Shown one piece after another: positions 29,417-36,515 of a stretch of DNA of 37,498 bases (position 1 is the stretch's first letter; every line of letters starts with the position of its first letter). Origin of the DNA: a virus; IMG/VR virus record IMGVR_UViG_3300021425_000084, positions 1-37,498 of that record. The stretch is one strand, 5' to 3'. Made by a program: the position numbers and the translations under genes. The notes under the pieces were generated by a model that saw only the letters and a list, made by a program, of their open reading frames with translations, had not been told where the DNA came from and did not search any database.

Positions 29417-29950
29417 ATGGCAGATACAGAGATTAACTTAAATTTAACACCACCTGCGGAGAATGAAAAAGCCGTAAGTGTAGTCATTGACTGGAAGCAG
29501 TTGGTGAATAACGCTCCAGCAGGAGAATCTAATGGAGACACACAGACATATAAGCTGTTTCCATTAAAGACAGGAACCATTGTGCGAAATGTATTTACGG
29601 TGGTTGAAGAAAATTTTACAGGAACCACAAGTCCAGTATTTAGTATAGGGGATGATGATGACCTTGACGGTTATATGACTGCCAAAGTGCTTGATCCCTT
29701 ATTGGCAGCACGGGCTAGTGCATCAAACGGAGATTATTTTGATGCAACAGACACAACAAGTTCAGCAGGTGAAACTGATGACGTGACCGTTACATTAGTA
29801 TCTTCGGCAAACAGTAAGATATATTCCTATGATGATACATCCACAACTAAGCATTTAATAGTCCGCTTTCTAGCCAACGACAAACTAGGTGCATCAACAG
29901 CAGGTAGATTGCGAATTATTGCAGATGTAATCTTTGGAAACTTACTATAA
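29417..29950 (+). CDS. Putative head decoration protein (177 aa)
   Basis: Beta-rich, acidic, with no recognised domain. Architecture resembles the product of 28837-29331. The start codon lies seven bases after the terminator stem without a Shine-Dalgarno, so translation depends on read-through messages or an unusual initiation. It overlaps the next gene by one base (TAATG). Confidence 0.6.
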   Translation: MADTEINLNLTPPAENEKAVSVVIDWKQLVNNAPAGESNGDTQTYKLFPLKTGTIVRNVFTVVEENFTGTTSPVFSIGDDDDLDGYMTAKVLDPLLAARASASNGDYFDATDTTSSAGETDDVTVTLVSSANSKIYSYDDTSTTKHLIVRFLANDKLGASTAGRLRIIADVIFGNLL

Positions 29951-30276
29951 TGAACCAAATCTACGCACCAAACTGGAGCACCCTTGCTAAACAAAAGGGT
30001 CAAAGCTACGACACCTTCATGCGTGACCTTGAGCGTTATGTCAGATATGACGTAAACATGAAGCAGCACCAGGAGACTGAACGGGCAATGAAATCCCGCT
30101 GGGTTGCCCGTAACCTTGGCAAGCAGGTTGTTGAAGGTCTTGGTCAAGCGATTGCACACATACCCATTACAGACTGGGCAAATGCAATCAACGCATGTGG
30201 CGAAGGATGTTGGGAAGACAAACAGTTTCGGAAAGAATGGCTGCGTGACAACGAAAGCCACAGAGCACAATCATGA
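29950..30276 (+). CDS. Hypothetical neck-region protein (108 aa)
   Basis: Helical, basic protein with a Trp-rich start (IYAPNWSTLAKQKG) and C-terminal Cys pair. No recognised family. Coupled on both sides by TAATG and ATGA overlaps. It lies between decoration-like and adaptor-like genes, so a head-completion role is plausible. Confidence 0.6.
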   Translation: MNQIYAPNWSTLAKQKGQSYDTFMRDLERYVRYDVNMKQHQETERAMKSRWVARNLGKQVVEGLGQAIAHIPITDWANAINACGEGCWEDKQFRKEWLRDNESHRAQS

Positions 30277-31175
30277 GGAATGTTGCTGTAGGTGATAGTG
30301 TAACAGCCCCGACATTAGGGTTGTTGTACCGATTCATGCACACGATTGGTGCATCCTCTTTAAACTCTGATGAGGGCAATGCGGCAGTCGCAAGTTTCAA
30401 CAAATACGCTCGTCTTGCGAGAGAACGGGCGAGGTGGCCACACACTGTTAAGACGGATCAATTCATCCCTGATGTCCGAGTACGCAGTGTAAGTGTGGGG
30501 GCAGGTGGTACGGGATATGCCTCTGCCCCTACAGTGACCATAGCAGCACCAGCAAGCGGAGGCACACAAGCCACAGGTGTAGCAACGATAAATGCCAATG
30601 GTGAGGTCAACGGCGTATCAATTACCAATGAGGGTAGTGGATATGCAGAAGTACCAACAGTTACGTTTTCAGGAGGTGGAGGATCTGGAGCATCTGCCAC
30701 CGCAACTATTGTTGCCTACATCGCACATGGGTCTGATGACTCTGACTCCCCTTCTGGAGTTTTCACCTCCACTATTGCCGAGATGCTACGGGTAACGGAG
30801 ACAGATCCATACACACAGGATGCAGCTCCGATAGAAGTGCCATTCAGGGTGCTCTATGAATCGAGCGACTTTGGGCAATCATTGCTCATCAACCGCAGCA
30901 GCACCAGCCCAGTATGGTGTACTTACAGATTCCCACAGAATGACTACGCAGTTGGAGATACAGACTTCCCTTATGTCTGGGCAGAATATGTCTTGCAGGG
31001 AGCACTGGCAGACTGGTATCGTGCCAACGGACAAGCCGATAAGGGCGGCATGGCAGACAGACAGGCAGAGCAGATACTCCTACTGGAACTCGATAAGCTG
31101 GAACGTCAGCAAGGCCAGGACATTTACACACACTTTTCAACACACCACACAGTACACGCATTTAATCAAAGGTAA
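30273..31175 (+). CDS. Head-tail adaptor/neck protein with inserted beta domain (300 aa)
   Basis: The N-terminal 60 and the C-terminal 130 residues are helical and resemble tail-tubular or adaptor proteins (AEYVLQGALADWYRANGQADKG near residue 235). Between about 70 and 155 sits a Gly-rich insert with two GxGY repeats (GAGGTGYASAPTVTI and NEGSGYAEVPTVTF followed by GGGGSGASATA), a module known from diverse phage structural proteins. The insert may project from the neck. ATGA overlap with the upstream gene. Confidence 0.7.
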   Translation: MRNVAVGDSVTAPTLGLLYRFMHTIGASSLNSDEGNAAVASFNKYARLARERARWPHTVKTDQFIPDVRVRSVSVGAGGTGYASAPTVTIAAPASGGTQATGVATINANGEVNGVSITNEGSGYAEVPTVTFSGGGGSGASATATIVAYIAHGSDDSDSPSGVFTSTIAEMLRVTETDPYTQDAAPIEVPFRVLYESSDFGQSLLINRSSTSPVWCTYRFPQNDYAVGDTDFPYVWAEYVLQGALADWYRANGQADKGGMADRQAEQILLLELDKLERQQGQDIYTHFSTHHTVHAFNQR

Positions 31176-31178
31176 GAT

Positions 31179-31433
31179 ATGGCAACACCAGTAATAGTAC
31201 GTAACGGAGAGAACGGAGCAAACTACATCAACGACACAGGAGATAATACAGGCGAATGGAATGCCGTGTATTGCTGTGAGGATACAGTTTTTGCTGCGAA
31301 CTGCGTTAATAACATTTCCAACTTTTCGGCACTCGTAACCGATGCCACAGTCTTCGCACAAGGTCAGACGATTTACGCTAGATGGACAACCATCGACCTC
31401 GCTAGTGGAGCAGTGATCGCCTACAAGAAGTAA
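31179..31433 (+). CDS. Small structural-region protein (84 aa)
   Basis: Beta-rich with three cysteines, no recognised family. The next gene starts in a TAATG overlap. It probably belongs to the virion, judging only by position. Confidence 0.55.
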   Translation: MATPVIVRNGENGANYINDTGDNTGEWNAVYCCEDTVFAANCVNNISNFSALVTDATVFAQGQTIYARWTTIDLASGAVIAYKK

Positions 31434-32170
31434 TGCCTTACCTCGGTAATAGTTTGAGTGTCGGAAGTAGTGCTGTAACTGCATCAGCATCAGCATTGGC
31501 TTCATTTAACACTTACTCCGTAGACTTCGACGGCACGGATGATTATGCAGATTGCGGCGATGTCACTACCTTTAACTCCGCATCAGCGTTTACATTTAGT
31601 GGATGGGTAAAATTCCCAAACACAACAGATGTCGCTCACTGCATGTCTAAGTACTTAAATGCAAGCAATCGCATTCATATAGCAGTTGTTAGTAACGTCT
31701 TATATTTTAACATCTCAAATGGAGGTTCGCAATATGGGCAAGTTGCTTTTACTAACACAGATTGGTGTCACATAGCGATGATTTATGATGGATCGTTGTC
31801 AGGTAACTCAAATAGGCTTAAGGCATATATCAATAATGTACAGCAATCATTAACCTTTACAGGCACAATACAAGCCACAACACCTAATTTAAGTGGGCAA
31901 TCACTTCGATTCTGGAATCAGGGTTCGACTTATGGAGCGGCATTGTGTGACGAGTATGCGTTATTCAACTCTGCTTTGACGACTGAGCAACTTACTACTA
32001 TTTACAACGGTGGTACGCCAACTGACTTAACATCTCTTAATCCTGTTGGATGGTGGCGTATGGGCGACAACGATGGCGGGAATGGAACAACGATTACTGA
32101 CCAAGGAAGCGGCGGTAATAATGCCACCCTTACCAATGGCCCAAGCTTTTCAACTAACGTACCCACATAA
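31433..32170 (+). CDS. LamG / concanavalin A-like domain protein (245 aa)
   Basis: From about residue 25, SVDFDGTDDYADCGD, then AFTFSGWVKF, then WCHIAMIYDG, KAYINNVQQ and LCDEYALFNSALTTEQLTTIYN followed by WWRMGDN form the pattern of LamG/laminin-G-like jelly-roll domains that bind glycans. It is probably a virion protein for cell-surface binding, though it is shorter than a full tail fibre. The N-terminal 25 residues are Ser/Ala-rich and may be the attachment part. Confidence 0.8.
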   Translation: MPYLGNSLSVGSSAVTASASALASFNTYSVDFDGTDDYADCGDVTTFNSASAFTFSGWVKFPNTTDVAHCMSKYLNASNRIHIAVVSNVLYFNISNGGSQYGQVAFTNTDWCHIAMIYDGSLSGNSNRLKAYINNVQQSLTFTGTIQATTPNLSGQSLRFWNQGSTYGAALCDEYALFNSALTTEQLTTIYNGGTPTDLTSLNPVGWWRMGDNDGGNGTTITDQGSGGNNATLTNGPSFSTNVPT

Positions 32171-32173
32171 ATT

Positions 32174-32431
32174 ATGAGCGAAGATCAAAGATATTGCACC
32201 GTCCCTGTAGCGGAATACGATAACATCAACATGGAGCAAGTTGCTGCCACTTATGGGCGTGAGGTTGTCCTGAACCCTCCTATTGTCGCAAACGGCACTG
32301 AACGACTCATTGGATTCTGTGGCAATAAGCCTACGACTCTGTACGGATACACCACTTACACGGACACACAATGGCAAGCTGAAGTTAGTAACCCTGAATC
32401 AGCTTACTACATAGACCCTGACATCCTATAA
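32174..32431 (+). CDS. Small hypothetical protein (85 aa)
   Basis: Acidic, Tyr-rich, without recognised domain. It lies between the lectin-like gene and the lysis-region genes and ends in a one-base overlap (TAATG). Confidence 0.55.
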   Translation: MSEDQRYCTVPVAEYDNINMEQVAATYGREVVLNPPIVANGTERLIGFCGNKPTTLYGYTTYTDTQWQAEVSNPESAYYIDPDIL

Positions 32432-32751
32432 TGGAGATTGACGCAAATGTAGTATTCGCTGGAATCGGTGCTTGTGCGGTAGTCGGAGGAGCGATTATGG
32501 CGTATGGCGAACTCAAGACAAAGGTTGTCGGATTAATGCAACGTGCAGACTCAGCCCAAAAAGCCAGAGAGAAACTATTCGATAAGGTTAGTGTAGTGGA
32601 AGAAGAGACTAAGGTGCAGCGGGTACAAATCGACGACATACGCCAGAATAACAACAAGCTATTTGAGTTAGTTGAGGGACAATCAAGGACACTTGGTGAG
32701 ATAAAGCAGGAGTTAGCTGTCATTATATCCAAACTAAAGAGTCATGGCTAA
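32431..32751 (+). CDS. Membrane protein with coiled coil, spanin- or holin-like (106 aa)
   Basis: One hydrophobic segment (about residues 7-26, VVFAGIGACAVVGGAIMAYG) is followed by a charged coiled coil (28-104). This is the build of inner-membrane spanins and of some holin partners. The lipoprotein gene at 33219 would be the outer-membrane partner. It overlaps the DUF1353 gene by eight bases. Confidence 0.55.
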   Translation: MEIDANVVFAGIGACAVVGGAIMAYGELKTKVVGLMQRADSAQKAREKLFDKVSVVEEETKVQRVQIDDIRQNNNKLFELVEGQSRTLGEIKQELAVIISKLKSHG

Positions 32752-33217
32752 ATTTTTGGATAGTCCTAGTATTGTGGAGTTGGCAGGTAGTGATTGGCAG
32801 ATATTGCTGGAGCCTGTGCGGTTCCAGTATTGCGATGACCCTGCAACGATCTGGACTGTACCAGCGGGGAAGCTGACTGATGGGCCGAGTGTACCAATGT
32901 ATTTGAGGTGGTTGATTAACCCTGCGAAGTTTCCATTGTCTGGTTACCTACATGATGATTTAAGAGTACGGTGGACAACTGGCAATGCTGCAACTGATGG
33001 CATGCTCAGGGACGCTGTAATGGCCGAGGGACACATGAAGTCATGGCAGGCATACCTTGTATACCTTGGGGTACGTGTGGGTACACATACAGGCTTTAAG
33101 AGCATTGTACCTACAGATGTACTGGATCAGGCGATTAGCGAATATGCGAGACGAAAGAAGGTTCCAGCGAGTCGGATTGAATTTGACGAGAAGCACAGTG
33201 AATTGATAATAGTATAA
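32744..33217 (+). CDS. DUF1353-family protein, possible lysis enzyme (157 aa)
   Basis: WTVPAGKLTDGPSVPMYLRW, then GYLHDDLRVRW, then a helical C-terminus, fits the DUF1353 family of phages and prophages. The conserved VPxGxxTDGxSVP loop and the LHDD motif are in place. No standard endolysin (muramidase, amidase, endopeptidase) was found in the genome. This gene lies between a spanin-like membrane gene and a lipoprotein gene, so it is the best candidate for the missing lysis enzyme. That is inference; the family's activity is not known to me. Confidence 0.65.
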   Translation: MAKFLDSPSIVELAGSDWQILLEPVRFQYCDDPATIWTVPAGKLTDGPSVPMYLRWLINPAKFPLSGYLHDDLRVRWTTGNAATDGMLRDAVMAEGHMKSWQAYLVYLGVRVGTHTGFKSIVPTDVLDQAISEYARRKKVPASRIEFDEKHSELIIV

Positions 33218-33218
33218 T

Positions 33219-33521
33219 ATGAAAAAGAAACTCTTATGCCTGACCTTATTTGCATTCACTGGATGCTCTACACTTAATAATGCGATCAACACTCTGCCAG
33301 GATATGAGTTTGAGCAGTTTGACTATTCCCGCACAGGGAACATTACCAGCACGTCTCTCTCGGCAAGTAACGCCAAAATTGAGAACAACATGCTGATCGT
33401 GGAAAAAGCACACGTCACCCACAGCAATCCATTGTTTGGTGTGAACATTAGTGTGCAGGGATTGAAACGACCAGCAGCCGCATCAACGACAGGAGGTGTT
33501 GCACCTCATGGAAATGACTGA
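33219..33521 (+). CDS. Lipoprotein, possible outer-membrane spanin (100 aa)
   Basis: MKKKLLCLTLFAFTGCSTLN is a textbook lipoprotein signal with lipobox FTGC (Cys at 16). The mature part is beta-like and Ser/Thr/Asn-rich. Spanin o-subunits are small lipoproteins next to a membrane/coiled-coil partner, as at 32431-32751. Alternatives are a superinfection-exclusion lipoprotein. It implies a Gram-negative host. Confidence 0.65.
   Translation: MKKKLLCLTLFAFTGCSTLNNAINTLPGYEFEQFDYSRTGNITSTSLSASNAKIENNMLIVEKAHVTHSNPLFGVNISVQGLKRPAAASTTGGVAPHGND
33493..33507 (+). promoter_or_regulatory. Hairpin covering the ribosome site of the 36-residue membrane gene
   Basis: GAGGTG (33493-33498) pairs with CACCTC (33502-33507) across a TTG loop. 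The Shine-Dalgarno AGGAGG (33491-33496) lies within the stem and the ATG follows at once (33508). Translation of the overlapping lipoprotein gene would open the stem, which suggests coupled expression. Confidence 0.6.
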
Positions 33522-33618
33522 GATAGAGTCGGTAATATGGGTACTTGGCAATATGTTTTGGATCTCATTAATTGGTGCGGGATTACTTTGGATTATTGGA
33601 AGGTATTGGTTTAAGTGA
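33508..33618 (+). CDS. Small membrane protein (36 aa)
   Basis: MEMTEIESVIWVLGNMFWIS... has an acidic start, one hydrophobic helix and a basic end (GRYWFK). It overlaps the lipoprotein gene on one side and the tail-nozzle gene on the other (GTGA). Size and topology suit a holin-like or spanin-related peptide in the lysis group. A possible internal start lies at 33514. Confidence 0.6.
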   Translation: MEMTEIESVIWVLGNMFWISLIGAGLLWIIGRYWFK

Positions 33619-35540
33619 GTGAGTTCCGAACATACGGAGAGATGGATGACCCTATCGTAAGAGATGGGGACAGAAGCTTCGTGGGTATCAATAGCTACCT
33701 TGAGCCAGAGACTTTAAGTGAGGGGTATGTTCAGGACGCACAGGACATGCGTATGGACGGAGAGCGAGCCAAGGTCAGGGGCGGTTGGGATTTTCAAGCA
33801 GGACTCACAGGTATTTCTCCATCATATACGTATAGTGCAGGCACAGACCAAGTATGGGGGACGGGAGTTTATAGTGACCCAGATGACGGGAATAAGGAAT
33901 GGGTGGTAAACGCCACAAGGGATAAGGTAATCCTTTGGAACCAGACCGAGCAGTTGTATGTTAATTACTACTCAGTAGGCATTGCTGACTCTGACGTAAG
34001 CACAGCCAACGATACATTCACAGAAAGTAGCAACCATAGCTTACAGACTGGAAGTGCTGTGCGGGTAACAACAGACGACACATTACCATCTCCTCTTGCG
34101 GTGGATACCACGTACTATGTCATCAAGGACTCAGATACTGTGTTTAAGTTGGCAGAAAGCTATGCCAATGCGATAGCAGGTACACAGATCGACATTACCA
34201 CAACTGGCACAGGCAACCACACTTTTAACGAGACAGTAGACAGCACGGCAAATCCTACGATCGTGCAGGGATTTAATCAGGTGTTCATCCTCAGATATAA
34301 AGCAAGACCTTTGGTATGGGATGGAACGATTGCTGCGACAGGAGATGTGGTGGATAGTCAGTTTGTTAGTCTCAGCAACACAGCAACTTTACAAGCAGGA
34401 GGTGCAGGAACAGGCGATGCGTTCCCTTCAACAGATTATGGCATTCACTTTCGTGATCGGCTATGGGGCATACAACCTCCTGATGTGGTCACTCCGACAC
34501 AAGCAGTCAAGGGAGCACAAACAGTCATAGGTTCAGATTTACTGGAACCAAACAACGTCACGCCTACTGAATCTGAGTTCTACATGAATCAGGGGTCAGC
34601 AGACTGGACAGTTGGATTCAGCACATACCAAGAGAATAGCCTGATCGTCTTTAATCGCAGGAGCATACGAATGCTCACCAATGTTCATGCCACTTCGATT
34701 AGTGAGAACTATCCGATTACCACAAGGTATGGTTGTGCAGCAAGACGCTCAATAGCCCAAGGAGGCGGTTATATCTTCTTTTTGAGTGACGAGGGTGTGA
34801 TGACCTTATCGTCTGCACAGGATAGCGTAACGGGAATGGGTCTAACTGTCAGTAAGTTACAAGGCGGAACAGAGCCACTGAGTAAATCTATTCAGGAGCA
34901 GGTCAATAATATCGACTACACTGAATCGTTAGTGAAGTCAGCATGTGGAGTGATCCATGATAATAAGTATTACCTGGCAGTGCGTCTGACAACTGACAGC
35001 AGCAATACAACAGTCTTTGTTTACGACATCATCAATCAGGCATGGGTCAGTAAAGACACGTACCCTAGTGGGATTGAAAACTTCCAGAAGATTATCTACA
35101 ACCAGAAGATTCGACTCTTTGCCACACTACCGACAGGGTGGTATTTGATGGAGGAGAATGCTGGGCTGGATGATACCAATCGGACTGTTGGCAGTGATTC
35201 GGAGACAGATACAGTAGCTATTACTGCAAAGTTAAAGACAAGGAATTACACATTTGGAACCAATGCAATTAAGCACTTTCAGCGAGTTAAGCTTGGAGTC
35301 AATGTTGTGTCTGGTGATGCTTTTACCGTCAAGTGCAACAGCACAGACCCAGACATTACAAAGACTGTTGGATCATATACAGCAACAGGAACAGAAGACC
35401 TTGCGTTAAATTACGGATCAAGACAACGTGGATACAGTTGCAATATTGAGGTGGACGTAACGGCAGGCAGTCCAGAGTTTAGGTACGTAAGTCTATCGGG
35501 AACACAACAGGAACAATTAGGACGCAGGGAGGTCAGTTAA
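33615..35540 (+). CDS. Tail nozzle / stabilisation protein, P22 gp10-like (641 aa)
   Basis: Starts at GTG in a four-base overlap. Beta-rich throughout with repeated propeller-like blades (GGWDFQAGL, YSAGTDQVWGTG, NGYIFFLSDEGVMTLS-type). An inserted domain (about 120-205) holds TTYYVIKDSDTVFKLAESYA, known as a small Ig-like module in phage tails. The C-terminal part is again beta-rich. Length and order after the neck proteins suit the tail nozzle of podoviruses. No enzymatic motif. Confidence 0.75.
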   Translation: MSEFRTYGEMDDPIVRDGDRSFVGINSYLEPETLSEGYVQDAQDMRMDGERAKVRGGWDFQAGLTGISPSYTYSAGTDQVWGTGVYSDPDDGNKEWVVNATRDKVILWNQTEQLYVNYYSVGIADSDVSTANDTFTESSNHSLQTGSAVRVTTDDTLPSPLAVDTTYYVIKDSDTVFKLAESYANAIAGTQIDITTTGTGNHTFNETVDSTANPTIVQGFNQVFILRYKARPLVWDGTIAATGDVVDSQFVSLSNTATLQAGGAGTGDAFPSTDYGIHFRDRLWGIQPPDVVTPTQAVKGAQTVIGSDLLEPNNVTPTESEFYMNQGSADWTVGFSTYQENSLIVFNRRSIRMLTNVHATSISENYPITTRYGCAARRSIAQGGGYIFFLSDEGVMTLSSAQDSVTGMGLTVSKLQGGTEPLSKSIQEQVNNIDYTESLVKSACGVIHDNKYYLAVRLTTDSSNTTVFVYDIINQAWVSKDTYPSGIENFQKIIYNQKIRLFATLPTGWYLMEENAGLDDTNRTVGSDSETDTVAITAKLKTRNYTFGTNAIKHFQRVKLGVNVVSGDAFTVKCNSTDPDITKTVGSYTATGTEDLALNYGSRQRGYSCNIEVDVTAGSPEFRYVSLSGTQQEQLGRREVS

Positions 35541-35541
35541 G

Positions 35542-36168
35542 ATGCCATTACCAGTAGGTGCTCCATTGGACCCAAGCACATTTGGGGGTCTTTCTACTAA
35601 GGACACCATAGATAATACTGACTGGTCAGGGGTAGATTTGTCTATCGTCAATGGGGGAACAGGAGCAAGCACCGCAGCAGGAGCGAGGACAAACTTGGGA
35701 CTAGGGGATTTAGCCATACAGAACACTGTAAGTAACGAAGATTGGGATGGTGCAGATTTAGCAGTTTCTAACGGAGGAACAGGATCAAGTACAGCAAGTG
35801 GAGCGAGGACAAACTTAGGTTTGGGAGATTTAGCTACCCAAAACACTGTGAATAACGGGGATTGGAATGGCGCGGATTTAGCCATCTCTAATGGAGGCAC
35901 AGGATCAAGTACAGCAAGTGGAGCAAGAACCAATTTGGGCTTGGGTAGTGTAGCGACACAGAACTCTAATAATATTTCTATTACTGGTGGATCAATAACA
36001 GGCACAGAGGTTACCTTAGAGACTTTCACTGTAGCAGGAGCACCATCAGGCAGTGTAGGGAGAATAGGGTACTGCACAGATGGAGACGCAGGGTCTGCGT
36101 GTTTTGTGGTGCATGATGGGACAGATTGGAAAGTCTTATCACTGGGGGCAACAATATCATCTACTTAA
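35542..36168 (+). CDS. Tail fibre protein with collagen-like 40-residue repeats (208 aa)
   Basis: Three repeats of the tail-fibre unit NGGTGxSTAxGARTNLGLG with GDLA/GSVA start at residues 38, 78 and 118, 40 residues apart. A C-terminal domain (about 145-208, with GRIGYCTDGDAGSACFVVHDG) follows. The GGTG...GARTNLGLG unit is common in trimeric phage fibres. GGAGG lies 11 bases before the start. The C-terminal part may attach to a receptor or a further fibre protein. Confidence 0.85.
   Translation: MPLPVGAPLDPSTFGGLSTKDTIDNTDWSGVDLSIVNGGTGASTAAGARTNLGLGDLAIQNTVSNEDWDGADLAVSNGGTGSSTASGARTNLGLGDLATQNTVNNGDWNGADLAISNGGTGSSTASGARTNLGLGSVATQNSNNISITGGSITGTEVTLETFTVAGAPSGSVGRIGYCTDGDAGSACFVVHDGTDWKVLSLGATISST
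35598..35957 (+). repeat. Three 120 bp tandem repeats in the fibre gene
   Basis: The DNA repeats exactly every 120 bases (GGNGG-A/C-ACAGG at 35653, 35773 and 35893). Units 2 and 3 are most alike. Such repeats are prone to recombination and length change. Confidence 0.9.
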
Positions 36169-36172
36169 CCAA

Positions 36173-36514
36173 GTGACCATATTTGAACAGGCGAAACAAT
36201 ACTACGAGCAAGTTGGTATTGACATACACCTAGACATCGCCAATTATGCAATGCACGAAGGATATGTATTCCTCACTCCCGACTTCATGTTGTGGGGCAA
36301 ACCCGTAAGACGGGATGGAGGACTTCCTGACGCACAGTGGAAAGTAGCGGAACCAGACGCTTTTTATGTGCGGTTCGCAGTAGGGAAGGGATGCCTTGAT
36401 AAATTCTTGAGCCTCACTCCTTTATGTAGGTTGCCATATATTGGTTGGAGTCGCTACGCAAAGAACAAACCTTTACGTTATTACAAGACAGAACAACTAT
36501 TAAGAGGAATTTAA
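36173..36514 (+). CDS. Hypothetical tail-region protein (113 aa)
   Basis: The start GTG at 36173 lies just after the fibre stop; an earlier in-frame ATG (36080) would overlap the fibre gene by nearly 90 bases. The product has NYAMHEGYVFLTPDFMLWG and a basic Tyr-rich end. I recall similar small proteins next to fibre genes in phages, possibly for host-surface or chaperone roles, but no family name. Confidence 0.6.
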   Translation: MTIFEQAKQYYEQVGIDIHLDIANYAMHEGYVFLTPDFMLWGKPVRRDGGLPDAQWKVAEPDAFYVRFAVGKGCLDKFLSLTPLCRLPYIGWSRYAKNKPLRYYKTEQLLRGI

Positions 36515-36515
36515 T

